Below are positions 36,850-46,685 of a stretch of DNA of 64,000 nucleotides, piece after piece. Position numbers and translations under genes: made by a program. Source of the stretch: Ferruginibacter sp. (lineage in GTDB: Bacteria > Bacteroidota > Bacteroidia > Chitinophagales > Chitinophagaceae); the NCBI GenBank assembly GCA_019638525.1, contig JAHBTO010000001.1, positions 186,001-250,000 on the forward strand. The letters run 5' to 3'. Position 1 is the stretch's first letter, and every line of letters starts with the position of its first letter. The notes beneath the pieces are model-generated. The model was not told where the DNA came from. It worked only from the letters and a program-made list of their open reading frames with translations, and made no database searches.

Positions 36850-37602
36850 ATGTACACACATAAGAAATCGCTGGGACAGCATTTTTTAAAGGATGAAAAT
36901 ATCATTGGGCAAATTATAGATATTTTAAAAGAAGAAAAATTTACAAACCTGCTGGAAGTAGGGCCAGGCGCCGGCGCATTAACAAACCACTTAATAAATA
37001 TACCTTCTGTAAATTTTAAAGCAGTGGAGCTTGATGAAGAAAAAGTGATTTACCTTTTAAAAACATACCCTGCTTTAAAAAATAAAATCATCCATCAAAG
37101 TTTTTTGGATATGGAAAAACCATTTGAAGACCCGTTTGTAGTAATTGGCAATTTTCCTTATAATATTTCTACTCAAATTTTATTTAAACTATTAGATTGG
37201 AAAGATGATGTGCCAGTCATCATTGGCATGTTTCAAAAAGAAGTAGCAGAAAGGGCCGCCTCAAAAGAAGGCAGCAAAATTTATGGTGTGCTGAGCGTTT
37301 TAGTGCAGGCGTATTATGAAGTAGAATACCTGTTTGATGTAAACAATAATTGTTTTTATCCGCCACCAAAAGTGCAAAGTGGTGTAATCCGTTTAAAAAG
37401 AAAATTATCAACTCTTGACTATAAAAGTGAAAAAGCATTTTGGGTGTTGGTAAAAACCGCCTTCAACCAACGGCGTAAAACTATGCGTAATGCTGTAAAA
37501 GGTTTATTTACAGAAGAAATTTTAAAAGACGAAATATTTTTAAAACGTGCCGAAGCTTTAAGCGTGGAAGACTTTGCCATGCTTACCTATAAAATGAGTT
37601 GA
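36850..37602 (+). CDS. rsmA: 16S rRNA (adenine-1518/1519-N6)-dimethyltransferase RsmA/KsgA
   Basis: RsmA dimethylates two adjacent adenines in the 3' end of 16S rRNA during 30S assembly. The 250-residue product has the N-terminal KKSLGQHFLKDENI, the SAM motif LEVGPGAGALTNHL, the catalytic NFPYNIST (NLPY in most relatives) and the C-terminal QRRKTMRNAVKG. It is full length. The ATG at 36850 follows a promoter box by 4 nt. It is monocistronic here. Loss of this enzyme gives kasugamycin resistance in other bacteria. Confidence 0.96.
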   Translation: MYTHKKSLGQHFLKDENIIGQIIDILKEEKFTNLLEVGPGAGALTNHLINIPSVNFKAVELDEEKVIYLLKTYPALKNKIIHQSFLDMEKPFEDPFVVIGNFPYNISTQILFKLLDWKDDVPVIIGMFQKEVAERAASKEGSKIYGVLSVLVQAYYEVEYLFDVNNNCFYPPPKVQSGVIRLKRKLSTLDYKSEKAFWVLVKTAFNQRRKTMRNAVKGLFTEEILKDEIFLKRAEALSVEDFAMLTYKMS

Positions 37603-37716
37603 ACATTGCAGGTTAATCATAATTTGGTAAATTATTATGTATGCAATGCAGCATTTTACTTCATTACAATATCTTTACCATAAATAAAACCGCCGTACAG
37701 GTTTAAACTTTACATT

Positions 37717-38532
37717 ATGAAAATCACCCTTCAGCAATATGCACTTGCATTTTTAATCTTATTAAGCTCTTGTGAAACTGCCCGGTATGCATACAGCCCA
37801 ACGGCACACAATGTACCTGTATTAACACAAAAGGGCGATGGTAAAATTGGTGGCGCATATTCAACCAACCCACGTACTGACGAATCGTATAACGACCAAC
37901 GCATTTACACACATACCAATGGATTTGATGTACAAGGCGCTTATGCTTTATCCGATAACTGGGCGCTGCAGGCAAGTTATTTCAGGCGTTGGGAAAGCAG
38001 CACCGGCGGCCCCGATTCAGTAAACATAAAATACAACCGCTACCTTACCGAACTTGGTGGCGGATATTATGCAGCCATGAACAAGAGAAATACTGCTTTC
38101 TTCCAGGTTTTTGCCGGCGTTGGTTTGGGGCGCTTTAGCTTTACCGACCAATCTATTAACGGAAATTATTTTCACCAGTCAAATGTTTTTAAATTTTATG
38201 TGCAGCCTGCATTTGTATTCCGCAGCAGTGGTAGCTTTAGTACTTCCATCGCACTCAGGGGAAGCGTAGTAAAATTTAATTCCATTAAAACCAATTATAG
38301 CCCCGAACAACTTTCTGATTTTAATTTAAACGATTTAGACTACCGTGCAAAATTCTTTTTTGAACCAGCATTTGTAAGCAGTTTTGGTTTTAAAAACGTT
38401 CCCGGCTTACGTTTCGAATTCCAGGGCTCTTTTTCTTTGCTTGCCTCTTATGAGCCATTTAATTACCGGCCGGCAAATTTTTCTGTGGGCAGTTATTTCA
38501 ATTTAGGTTCGCTAAAGCGTAACAACAATTAA
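37717..38532 (+). CDS. Outer-membrane lipoprotein-like beta-barrel protein, function unknown
   Basis: The 271-residue protein has a lipoprotein signal (LAFLILLSSC, lipid-modified Cys near residue 19) followed by regular alternating hydrophobic strands with aromatic caps. Examples are GFDVQGAYALSDNWALQASYF and FFQVFAGVGLGRFSF. This looks like an outer-membrane beta-barrel or a barrel-like lipoprotein of about 10-12 strands. I do not recognise a named family. It lies 114 bp after rsmA and probably has its own promoter. The final aromatic-poor end (LKRNNN) is atypical of a classic C-terminal barrel strand. Confidence 0.7.
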   Translation: MKITLQQYALAFLILLSSCETARYAYSPTAHNVPVLTQKGDGKIGGAYSTNPRTDESYNDQRIYTHTNGFDVQGAYALSDNWALQASYFRRWESSTGGPDSVNIKYNRYLTELGGGYYAAMNKRNTAFFQVFAGVGLGRFSFTDQSINGNYFHQSNVFKFYVQPAFVFRSSGSFSTSIALRGSVVKFNSIKTNYSPEQLSDFNLNDLDYRAKFFFEPAFVSSFGFKNVPGLRFEFQGSFSLLASYEPFNYRPANFSVGSYFNLGSLKRNNN

Positions 38533-38773
38533 TAACAAGGTATTGTATCTCTTTAAAACCAAGGCTGGTGTTTTTCTTACAAAGTGGTAATTTTATTTGT
38601 AACCTTATAGTTAACCATGAAAAACAAATTAAAAACCCCGTAAAATAAAGTGATAAAAAAATTGGTATTTGTCCACATTTGTTAAGATTTATCAATTCAA
38701 AAGTTAAATAACACATTCATACTTTTAAAATATTTTTTTTGTTTCTACTTTGTATGTGAAACAAAAAACTTGT

Positions 38774-39337
38774 ATGAGAAAAATTATTTTACTGCTTGTA
38801 TTTATAGTTATATCTGGTATGGCTTTTAGTCAAACATTTATGCACGGTGTAGGCGCCGGATTAATGTGGAGCCACCACCCGGTTGAATCAATAAGCGGAG
38901 GTATTGTATATTCACCTAAAATTATTTTTTTACAAACCAACCGCTCATCTGTTTCTGTTGGCTTACCAATATACCTTGCAACTACACCTATAAGCTATAG
39001 GGATAATGAATCTGAATTTGCAACACATATACCTGTTATGGTAAATTATAACTTTGGCCGTGGATCTACCTTAACAAACCATACACTGATGGGATTTTTT
39101 GTAGGTGGTGGTTTTGCTTATCATCATGGAACTATTGAAAATTCTAATAAAGTAAGCAGCAATTACAGAAATAACATTGAAACAATTGATGCCTTTGGCC
39201 CTGCCGCCAATGCAGGCATACGCATAGGCACCGGCAGGCACACAAAAAAAAATATCGAAGTAAGTTTTTTCTATTTCAAGGCTATCAATGCTCATAAACT
39301 GCAGATGTTTGGCATTGGCACCCAGTATAATTTTTAA
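38774..39337 (+). CDS. Small outer-membrane beta-barrel-like protein, function unknown
   Basis: The 187-residue protein starts at the ATG at 38774 with a signal peptide (MRKIILLLVFIVISGMAFSQ). The frame is open back to 38750, but the signal begins here. Strand-like segments with Gly and aromatic residues (HGVGAGLMWSHHP, MGFFVGGGFAYHHG, MFGIGTQYNF) suggest an eight-strand barrel, and it ends in Phe as many barrel proteins do. No named family is recognised. Neighbours give no functional hint. Confidence 0.7.
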   Translation: MRKIILLLVFIVISGMAFSQTFMHGVGAGLMWSHHPVESISGGIVYSPKIIFLQTNRSSVSVGLPIYLATTPISYRDNESEFATHIPVMVNYNFGRGSTLTNHTLMGFFVGGGFAYHHGTIENSNKVSSNYRNNIETIDAFGPAANAGIRIGTGRHTKKNIEVSFFYFKAINAHKLQMFGIGTQYNF

Positions 39338-39484
39338 ACAATAATTCCAATCTATCTGTTAATTACCAACATATATAATGCAAGTAACAATACTGCATTT
39401 TACAATCATTAATCAGTAATTTTACAACCTCTTTATTTTGCTATACCTGCCAAGGCAGATTAATTAAAACAATTACTGTTTATC

Positions 39485-42400
39485 ATGTCATTAACTCTTA
39501 GCAACAAAGTACGTATTGTTACTGCTGCCTCCCTTTTTGATGGGCACGATGCAGCCATCAACATCATGCGCCGCATCATGCAGGCCAAGGGCGCCGAAAT
39601 TATTCACCTGGGCCACAACCGCAGCGTAGCCGAAATAGTGGAGTGCGCCATTGAAGAAGATGTGCAGGGCATCGCCATCACCAGTTACCAGGGCGGCCAT
39701 GTAGAGTTTTTTAAATACATGAAAGACCTGCTTGATGAAAATGGTTGCGGCCATATTAAAATTTTTGGCGGTGGCGGCGGCACTATATTGCCTTCAGAAA
39801 TTGAAGAATTGCATAACTACGGCATCACCCGGATATACAGCCCCGATGACGGACGAAAAATGGGCCTTGAAGGCATGATTGAAGATGTGATAAAAACCTG
39901 CGATTTTAACCTGAATGGAAATGGAGATTACCAAACACCCATGACATTAGGAGAAGTGCATGATGTAAGAAAGATTGCCCGTGAAATAACTAATGCCGAA
40001 AATGGAATAGCTCCTGCAAACGTACATCCTGCGCCGGGCAAAAAAATCCCCGTGTTGGGTTTTACAGGTACCGGCGGCGCCGGAAAATCTTCTGTAACTG
40101 ATGAAATTGTGCGCCGCTTTTTAAATGCATATACCGATAAAACCATTGCTGTTATTTCTGTTGATCCATCAAAGAAAAAAACAGGTGGCGCTTTGCTCGG
40201 CGACAGGATAAGGATGAATTCTATTTCATCGCCACGGGCATACATGCGTAGCCTGGCAACCAGGGAAAGCGACAAAGCATTAAGCGTACACGTACAGGAA
40301 GCCATTGATATTTGCAAAGCCGCCAACTACGACCTGGTGATTTTAGAAAGCGCCGGCGTAGGGCAAAGCGATGCTTCCATTTTAGATTATGTAGATATCA
40401 GTATGTACGTAATGACTCCCGAATATGGCGCTCCATCGCAACTGGAAAAAATAAATATGCTCGACTATGCTGATGTAATTTGTTTAAACAAATTTGATAA
40501 AGCCGGCGCTTTAGATGCTTTACACGATGTACGCAAACAATACAAACGCAATCATGTTTTGTTCAATGCAAAAGATGAAGAGCTACCCATTGTAGGTACC
40601 ATTGCCGCACAGTTTAATGATGCAGGTGTAAACGAACTGTTTGAAAGACTGATGGAAAAAATTGCAGAAAAAACAGGTGTGAAGTTTCATGGAGATATTG
40701 TTCATCATCCACACAAAAAAGATACTTTCAGCCAGTCAACCATTATACCGCCAAAACGTGTAAGGTACCTGAGTGAGATTGCTGAAACCATTGCTGATTA
40801 TGATGCTTGGGTGATTGAGCAGGCTGCTATTGCATCAAAACTATACCAGCTTGATGGAACTCTTTCATCAACAACTGCATTATCATCTACCGTAAAAGAT
40901 GAACTGCAAAAATTAAAATCGTCTTTAGAAGTACAACTAAACCCCGAGTGTAAAAAATTAATTGAAAACTGGCCGCAGGTTGTTGAGCGGTATAACAAAG
41001 AGTTTTACGAATTTAAAGTAAGGGATAAGATAATAAAACAACCGCTAACCTATAAAAGTTTGTCGGGTACTGTGTTGTCAAAAGTTATCTTACCAAAATA
41101 TAATGACTGGGGCGATATTTTAAAATGGCAGTTGCAGGAAAATGTGCCCGGCGAATTTCCTTACACTGCAGGTGTGTTTCCTTTAAAGCGTGAAGGTGAA
41201 GACCCAACAAGAATGTTTGCAGGTGAAGGTGGCCCCGAAAGAACCAACAGGCGTTTTCACTATGTAAGCGTGGGGCAACCTGCAAAGCGCCTCAGCACTG
41301 CATTTGACAGTGTTACCTTATATGGCGAAGATCCCGGTCACAGGCCCGATATTTATGGCAAAGTAGGAAACAGCGGCGTAAGCATTGCCACCGTTGATGA
41401 TGCAAAAAAACTATACAGTGGTTTTGATTTGTGCGATGCTAAAACATCTGTAAGCATGACCATCAACGGCCCTGCACCCATACTGCTGGCATTTTTTATG
41501 AACGCCGCCATTGACCAACAGTGCGAAAAATATATTATTGAGCATAATTTAAAAGAAGAAGTAAACAGTAAAATTGAATCTTTATATGCTGTAGAAACAC
41601 TTCCCAAATATGTAGGTACCGATGGTAAAGAAGTTATACCTGTAAAAGGAAATTTGCAAGGCTCTTTGCCCGAAGGTAATGATGGACTTGGATTACGACT
41701 GCTTGGCTTAAGCGGCAAAGATGTTTTGCCGGCCGATGTGTATGAAACAATAAAAGCAAAAGCCCTTGCAACCGTACGTGGTACAGTGCAGGCCGATATT
41801 TTAAAAGAAGACCAGGCGCAGAATACTTGTATTTTTTCGACCGAGTTTGCGCTTAAGCTGATGGGTGATGTGCAGGAATATTTTATAAATAACACCGTAC
41901 AAAATTTTTACAGTGTAAGCATCAGCGGTTATCATATTGCAGAAGCCGGCGCCAACCCTATTACACAATTAGCTTTCACTCTATCAAACGGTTTCACTTA
42001 TGTAGAATATTATTTAAGCCGGGGCATGAAGATTGATGATTTTGCACCCAACCTATCTTTTTTCTTCAGCAATGGTATGGACCCCGAGTACAGTGTGATA
42101 GGCCGTGTTGCCCGTCGTATATGGGCCAAAGCCATGAAAAATAAATACAAGGCCAACAGCCGTTCGCAAAAATTAAAATACCATATCCAAACATCGGGCC
42201 GCAGCCTGCATGCACAGGAAATAGATTTTAACGACATACGCACCACCTTGCAGGCGCTGTATGCCATATACGATAATTGCAATTCGCTGCATACAAATGC
42301 ATACGACGAAGCCATTACCACACCTACCGAAGAAAGTGTAAGAAGAGCTATGGCCATACAACTTATTATTAACAGGGAGTTGGGCACTGCAAAAAATGAA

Positions 42401-42877
42401 AACCCCAACCAGGGTTCATTTTTAATTGAAGAACTTACCGATATAGTGGAAGAAGCCGTGATGGCCGAATTTAACCGCATCACCGAAAGGGGCGGTGTGT
42501 TAGGCGCTATGGAACGCATGTACCAACGCAACAAAATACAAGAAGAAAGCCTGTATTACGAAACATTGAAACATACCGGCGAATACCCCATTGTTGGCGT
42601 AAACACTTTTCTGAATAAAAAAGGCAGCCCCACAATTTTACCAACCGAAGTTATTCGTTCTACTACCGATGAAAAAGAATTCCAGATAAAAACACTACAG
42701 GCTTTTCATAAACGCCATGCTGATAAAGCAGCCGAAATGCTTAAACGATTACAGCAAGCTGCCGTAAACAATGAAAATATTTTTGCAGAGCTGATGGAGA
42801 CGGTAAAGTATTGTTCGCTGGGGCAAATAACTAATGCATTGTATGCTGTAGGCGGGCAATACAGGAGGAATATGTAA
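39485..42877 (+). CDS. icmF: Fused acyl-CoA mutase IcmF (B12 domain, G-protein chaperone, mutase)
   Basis: The 1130-residue protein has the three-part IcmF layout. An N-terminal cobalamin-binding domain (about 10-140) carries the axial His in FDGHDAAI (H21). A MeaB-like GTPase follows, with Walker [10 protein letters not shown] (K201) and [22 protein letters not shown]. The rest is a TIM-barrel mutase domain containing [13 protein letters not shown] and [19 protein letters not shown]. IcmF enzymes isomerise isobutyryl- and n-butyryl-CoA (or isovaleryl-CoA) with adenosylcobalamin; the fused GTPase guards cofactor loading. Methylmalonyl-CoA specificity seems less likely given the fusion. The last position of the usual DxHxxG motif is Ala here. 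It stands alone, with no epimerase or second mutase subunit nearby. Confidence 0.92.
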   Translation: MSLTLSNKVRIVTAASLFDGHDAAINIMRRIMQAKGAEIIHLGHNRSVAEIVECAIEEDVQGIAITSYQGGHVEFFKYMKDLLDENGCGHIKIFGGGGGTILPSEIEELHNYGITRIYSPDDGRKMGLEGMIEDVIKTCDFNLNGNGDYQTPMTLGEVHDVRKIAREITNAENGIAPANVHPAPGKKIPVLGFTGTGGAGKSSVTDEIVRRFLNAYTDKTIAVISVDPSKKKTGGALLGDRIRMNSISSPRAYMRSLATRESDKALSVHVQEAIDICKAANYDLVILESAGVGQSDASILDYVDISMYVMTPEYGAPSQLEKINMLDYADVICLNKFDKAGALDALHDVRKQYKRNHVLFNAKDEELPIVGTIAAQFNDAGVNELFERLMEKIAEKTGVKFHGDIVHHPHKKDTFSQSTIIPPKRVRYLSEIAETIADYDAWVIEQAAIASKLYQLDGTLSSTTALSSTVKDELQKLKSSLEVQLNPECKKLIENWPQVVERYNKEFYEFKVRDKIIKQPLTYKSLSGTVLSKVILPKYNDWGDILKWQLQENVPGEFPYTAGVFPLKREGEDPTRMFAGEGGPERTNRRFHYVSVGQPAKRLSTAFDSVTLYGEDPGHRPDIYGKVGNSGVSIATVDDAKKLYSGFDLCDAKTSVSMTINGPAPILLAFFMNAAIDQQCEKYIIEHNLKEEVNSKIESLYAVETLPKYVGTDGKEVIPVKGNLQGSLPEGNDGLGLRLLGLSGKDVLPADVYETIKAKALATVRGTVQADILKEDQAQNTCIFSTEFALKLMGDVQEYFINNTVQNFYSVSISGYHIAEAGANPITQLAFTLSNGFTYVEYYLSRGMKIDDFAPNLSFFFSNGMDPEYSVIGRVARRIWAKAMKNKYKANSRSQKLKYHIQTSGRSLHAQEIDFNDIRTTLQALYAIYDNCNSLHTNAYDEAITTPTEESVRRAMAIQLIINRELGTAKNENPNQGSFLIEELTDIVEEAVMAEFNRITERGGVLGAMERMYQRNKIQEESLYYETLKHTGEYPIVGVNTFLNKKGSPTILPTEVIRSTTDEKEFQIKTLQAFHKRHADKAAEMLKRLQQAAVNNENIFAELMETVKYCSLGQITNALYAVGGQYRRNM

Positions 42878-43179
42878 ATAGTATCGGCTCTTAAAACTTT
42901 TTTCTTTTATTTACTTTTAAAATAATAAATAGTATGTTTTTATAGTTGTTTCTAATAAAATTTCCATATAGTTTATTTTATTTTCATACTATTTAAGAAA
43001 ATCATTTGAATTGTTCATCTTAAAAACAAGTAAAGCAAAGGCCTTTTTAGTTAATGTAATACCGTTATTTCAACATTTATAACCGGTTATTTCACCCTTG
43101 CCCAGCCTGTTTTCTTTTTTCAGTTTTGCAGTAGCAATTATCATTTGCTTTTATTTAATAAACCATTAAACCAAAAAAA
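42878..43179. other. Gene-free intergenic region, 302 bp
   Basis: AT-rich sequence lies between icmF and the PEGA-like gene. I see no coding frame, clear terminator or named regulatory motif. Confidence 0.6.
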
Positions 43180-43854
43180 ATGAAAAAGTTACTGTTTTTA
43201 CTTTGCTTTATAGGAAGCCTTGCCGGAGATTTATATGCAAAAGATAGCTTTAGGCCAAGAACAAAAAAAATAATCATTAATACTGAAACCGATGCAAAAA
43301 TTTTTGTTGATGGCAAACAGATAAGCAGCACTACCACCAAAATTAAAGTAGAGCCCTGGGCTACCGTAAATGTGAGGGTTGAAAAGGTTGGCTATATTAC
43401 CGAAGAACGTAATTACATTAATGACGGCAGGCACGAACTGCCAACTACCGATTATATAAAGCTTGAAAAAGACGATGCTTTTGAAAGCTCGATGATTACT
43501 GATATAGCCAACAGGGATATTGATTTAAAAACAAACCATACGGAAGATGATTCATGGAAACTGATTGCCCGTATCATCACTAATAATTTTGATGTGATTC
43601 AGATTTCGGATAAAACCACCGGTTATATGTGTACTGCGTGGATGGTTAAAAATTTTAAAGCAGCCACCATACGTACAAGGCTTATCATTAAAACAGTAAA
43701 TACCGATCCATTACAATACAAAGTAAAACTCATTTCAGAAATTGCGCCCTCCGGTACCTCATCAAGTCATGATGAAAGTTTTAGAGCATGGGACCGACTG
43801 CTAAGAAGTTTTGATAATGTAATACCTGAATTACAAAGCAGGTTGAATAAATAA
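43180..43854 (+). CDS. Exported PEGA-like domain protein, function unknown
   Basis: The 224-residue protein has a signal peptide (about residues 1-21). A PEGA-like beta-sandwich segment follows (about 28-80: INTETDAKIFVDGKQI and VNVRVEKVGYITEERNYIN), the type of domain found in surface and periplasmic proteins. The C-terminal half (SWKLIARIITNNFDVIQIS, YMCTAWMVKNF) is not recognised. It is monocistronic, with a terminator hairpin about 50 bp after the stop. Periplasmic or outer-membrane location is inferred from the signal peptide. Confidence 0.7.
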   Translation: MKKLLFLLCFIGSLAGDLYAKDSFRPRTKKIIINTETDAKIFVDGKQISSTTTKIKVEPWATVNVRVEKVGYITEERNYINDGRHELPTTDYIKLEKDDAFESSMITDIANRDIDLKTNHTEDDSWKLIARIITNNFDVIQISDKTTGYMCTAWMVKNFKAATIRTRLIIKTVNTDPLQYKVKLISEIAPSGTSSSHDESFRAWDRLLRSFDNVIPELQSRLNK

Positions 43855-43905
43855 TTTATCTGTAAAAACATTTTATGAAAATAATACACTAACCTGTTTT
43901 TATAA

Positions 43906-43943
43906 AAAAGAAAAGTTTCGCCAACAAACGGAACTTTTCTTTT
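43906..43943 (+). terminator. Hairpin terminator after the PEGA-like gene
   Basis: A 12-bp perfect stem AAAAGAAAAGTT/AACTTTTCTTTT can be extended inward by three more pairs including a wobble. It lies between convergent transcripts and has A- and T-rich arms, so it may work in both directions. Confidence 0.75.
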
Positions 43944-43995
43944 AAGAATGCTTCAGAATTACTCATTTGATGTAACATGGAAAGCAAACTTATAT

Positions 43996-44208
43996 TCATT
44001 TTAGCTCTACACAATCATATCCCGAGTTTACTATTATCTGTTCAATTTCTTTTGAAGGTATGTTATCCGAAACCACTCTCAATACTTTATCACAATCCTG
44101 CAGGTCCACATTCCAGTCTTTTATAAACGGGTGCTTGTTTAAAGCGGGTTTCACTTTATTTATATGCCTGGTATTGGCAAGGTTAGTTTTAAAAACAAAT
44201 ATTTCCAT
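43996..44208 (-). CDS. Small HMA-fold-like protein without the CxxC metal site
   Basis: The 70-residue protein has the size and pattern of a heavy-metal-associated ferredoxin-like domain. It shows EIFVFKTNL (strand), a helix over RHINKVKPALN, then WNVDLQDCDKVLRVVS and a final helix and strand ending SGYDCVELK. The CxxC of metal chaperones is missing; TNLANT stands in the loop. Two cysteines remain (C39 and C67 region). It is the last gene of an apparent operon with an ECF sigma factor and a membrane protein; the gap to the previous gene is 41 bp. Metal binding is unproven. Confidence 0.65.
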   Translation of the reverse strand: MEIFVFKTNLANTRHINKVKPALNKHPFIKDWNVDLQDCDKVLRVVSDNIPSKEIEQIIVNSGYDCVELK

Positions 44209-44249
44209 AAAGTATCGTTTTATAAAATCAGTTGAGGTATTTTAATTTT

Positions 44250-44618
44250 TCATTCTACTGCCATACCAGTATCGGTATTTTCATGCCCGGTATTTCTCCA
44301 TCTTGCGCCGCACCTGTTCTTCCACTCGGCCTTAAATTTTTCCCTTTCTTCAGGACTCATACTCGCCATCTTTTGCTGCATGGCTATCCATCTTTCCTTG
44401 TGGTGCCTGCCCCTGCCAAAACCGCCCCTGAAGCCACCAAACAAAATCTTACTAAGCAATAAAATACCCAATGCCTGCAAAAATGTAATGGCTTTTACAC
44501 CCAGTACCGCAGGTAAGATGGCGTTCCATAAGCCCATTACCAGCAGGCCAAATAAAAGCATGGCGCCAATAAACAAAAAGAAAAACATGAAACCTTTCCT
44601 TATCCAAAACTTTTTCAT
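44250..44618 (-). CDS. Small membrane protein, possible ECF-sigma partner
   Basis: The 122-residue protein has a strongly hydrophobic N-terminus with two membrane segments (about residues 8-31 and 36-56). A Gly/Arg-rich linker (GGFRGGFGRGRHH) follows, then an acidic/basic helix with MSPEEREKFKAEW. That last stretch recalls the repeats of Spy/CpxP-type periplasmic stress proteins, but the resemblance is short. It starts 19 bp after the ECF sigma gene, so it may act as its anti-sigma or sensor partner (inference from position). No zinc-binding anti-sigma motif is visible. Confidence 0.7.
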   Translation of the reverse strand: MKKFWIRKGFMFFFLFIGAMLLFGLLVMGLWNAILPAVLGVKAITFLQALGILLLSKILFGGFRGGFGRGRHHKERWIAMQQKMASMSPEEREKFKAEWKNRCGARWRNTGHENTDTGMAVE

Positions 44619-44637
44619 TGTAATTGATTTTTTTATT

Positions 44638-45207
44638 TTAATAATTTAATATTTCATCTTTTAATGTTTGCAGGCGTTCCCTTAAATGCAGTACGGCATA
44701 TCTTTTTCGGCTGATTAGTGTTGCAACTGCTTCGCCGGTTTGTATAGCCAGGTCTTTAAAAGGAATACCTTCAATTTCATTTTTAATAAACACATCCCTT
44801 TGTTCGGCAGGCAGTTCATCAAGCGCTGCTTGCAGTTCGTCCCAAAAAATATTACGCAGGTATTCTGATTCGGGAGTACTTTCAGATGGTAGTAAAATTT
44901 CTTTCCAGTTATAATTTTCATCAGCACTATCAATATTCCCGAAAATATCATCGGCAAGAGGCAATTTATGTTTGCGGTAGTTGTCAGTTATCTTATTGCG
45001 GGCTACTTTGTACAGCCAGCCGGTAGCCTGCTCAATAGGTTGGGTATTGCCAGCAAACTGGTACAGTACTTCCTGTAAAATGTCTTCGGCATCTTCGGTG
45101 TTAGCTACACGTTGCCTTATAAAGCCAAACAGCCTGCTGCTAAATGCTTTTATGGTATTACTTATATTTTTATTACGCTCTGCAGCCATGTCTATTGCTA
45201 ATTCCAT
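44638..45207 (-). CDS. ECF-type RNA polymerase sigma factor
   Basis: The 189-residue protein has sigma-2 (LFGFIRQRVANTEDAEDILQEVLYQFA region, with the conserved DAED-DILQE pattern) and sigma-4 (LPAEQRDVFIKNEIEGIPFKDLA and the helix-turn-helix VATLISRKRYAVLHLRERL). It would direct RNA polymerase to a small regulon. It heads an operon of three minus-strand genes with a membrane protein and an HMA-like protein. No FecR-type anti-sigma and no SusC/TonB receptor follows, unlike the polysaccharide-use sigma factors common in the phylum. Two direct repeats GGATGAAG lie just upstream of its start and may be an operator. Confidence 0.88.
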   Translation of the reverse strand: MELAIDMAAERNKNISNTIKAFSSRLFGFIRQRVANTEDAEDILQEVLYQFAGNTQPIEQATGWLYKVARNKITDNYRKHKLPLADDIFGNIDSADENYNWKEILLPSESTPESEYLRNIFWDELQAALDELPAEQRDVFIKNEIEGIPFKDLAIQTGEAVATLISRKRYAVLHLRERLQTLKDEILNY

Positions 45208-45225
45208 TGCTTCATCTTTCTATAT

Positions 45226-45243
45226 GGATGAAGACGGATGAAG
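45226..45243. repeat. Phased direct repeat GGATGAAG upstream of the sigma gene
   Basis: GGATGAAG occurs at 45226-45233 and 45236-45243, a period of 10 bp, with inverted TTCATC at 45211-45216. The pair lies 19-36 bp upstream of the sigma start codon. The helical phasing would suit a regulator binding one face of DNA. Confidence 0.4.
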
Positions 45244-45402
45244 GGAAGTTATGTTTTAAAAAATGGAAAATTAATTTATTCTTTATTGAGAAACATGTAT
45301 GGAAGTGCATTATATGATGTACGGTAATGCAGTCTTAAAAGTGCTTTTTATCTGCCGGTAATAAATGGTAATAAAAAATGATGAGCAGTGCGGTAGTAAA
45401 AA

Positions 45403-46656
45403 TTACGGCACGTATTTTTTTACAATTACAGAAGCATTGTGCCCGCCAAAACCAAAAGTGTTGCTGAGGGCGGCATTTACAGTACGGTGCTGTGCTTTGT
45501 TAAAAGTAAAATTAAGTTTGGGGTCAAGTTCAGGGTCGTCGGTAAAATGATTGATTGTGGGAGGAACAATATCTTTCACCACTGCCATGATACAGGCAAG
45601 GGCTTCCAGCACGCCGGCGGCGCCCAGGCAATGGCCTGTCATACTTTTTGTAGAACTGATGTTGAGGTTATAGGCATGGTTGCCAAAAACATTCAGTATG
45701 GCTTTTGTTTCTGCAATATCGCCCAGCGGTGTTGATGTACCATGTACATTGATGTAGTCAATGTCTTCGGGTTTCATACCGGCATCTTTTAAAGCTGCGT
45801 TCATTACATTTTTTGCGCCCAGCCCCTCGGGGTGCGGTGCTGTAATATGGTGGGCATCGGCAGTAGCGCCGCCACCGGCCACTTCGCAATAAATTTTAGC
45901 GCCACGGACAAGTGCATGCTCAAGGTTTTCAAGAACCAATACGCCTGAACCTTCGCCCATTACAAATCCATCACGGTCTTTATCAAAAGGCCGGCTTGCT
46001 GTTGCCGGGTCATCGTTCCTTTCGCTTAAGGCTTTCATAGCATTAAAACCACCCACACCCGGTGAACTGATAACCGCTTCGCTACCCCCGGTTACAATAA
46101 TATCTGCTTTGCCTAACCGTATATTATCAAATGCATCAATTATGGCATTAGTACTGCTGGCACAGGCGCTAACTACTGCATAGTTTGGCCCCCTGAAACC
46201 ATGCCGCATGGATATTTGTCCGGCGGCTATATCCAAAATCATCTTGGGAATAAAGAAAGGATTGTAACGTGGTGTTCCGTCACCTAAGGCAAAATTGCTC
46301 ACTTCTTCATAAAAAGTTGTGATACCGCCAATACCACTGGCAAATATTACGCCTACCCTGTCCACATCAATATTATCACGGTTAATGCCGGCATCTTTAA
46401 TTGCTTCATCGCTGGCAATAAGGGCAAATTGAGTAAATCGGTCAATCTTACGAGCTTCCTTACGGTCGAGGTATTGGGTAGGTTCAAAATCTTTAACTTC
46501 ACAGGCAAACCTGGTTTTAAACTTACTGCAGTCGAACTGTTTTATAAAATCGCAGCCACTAACGCCATCAGCCAAACCCTGCCAATACGATTCAACAGTT
46601 TTGCCCAACGGAGTTAGCGCTCCCAATCCGGTAACTACAACTCGTGGTAATGCCAT
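45403..46656 (-). CDS. fabF: 3-oxoacyl-ACP synthase II FabF
   Basis: FabF condenses malonyl-ACP with acyl-ACP to lengthen fatty acids. The 417-residue product has the catalytic Cys in VVSACASSTNAI, the first His in VHGTSTPLGD and the second His in SMTGHCLGAAG. The conserved Lys lies between them and the final FGGHNASV motif is present. This is full length. It lies 29 bp after acpP on the same strand, the classic acpP-fabF pair. Together with FabZ and LpxA it supplies fatty acids and lipid A. Confidence 0.96.
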   Translation of the reverse strand: MALPRVVVTGLGALTPLGKTVESYWQGLADGVSGCDFIKQFDCSKFKTRFACEVKDFEPTQYLDRKEARKIDRFTQFALIASDEAIKDAGINRDNIDVDRVGVIFASGIGGITTFYEEVSNFALGDGTPRYNPFFIPKMILDIAAGQISMRHGFRGPNYAVVSACASSTNAIIDAFDNIRLGKADIIVTGGSEAVISSPGVGGFNAMKALSERNDDPATASRPFDKDRDGFVMGEGSGVLVLENLEHALVRGAKIYCEVAGGGATADAHHITAPHPEGLGAKNVMNAALKDAGMKPEDIDYINVHGTSTPLGDIAETKAILNVFGNHAYNLNISSTKSMTGHCLGAAGVLEALACIMAVVKDIVPPTINHFTDDPELDPKLNFTFNKAQHRTVNAALSNTFGFGGHNASVIVKKYVP

Positions 46657-46685
46657 AAAATTTGCCTGTGATAGTTAAAATTTAA

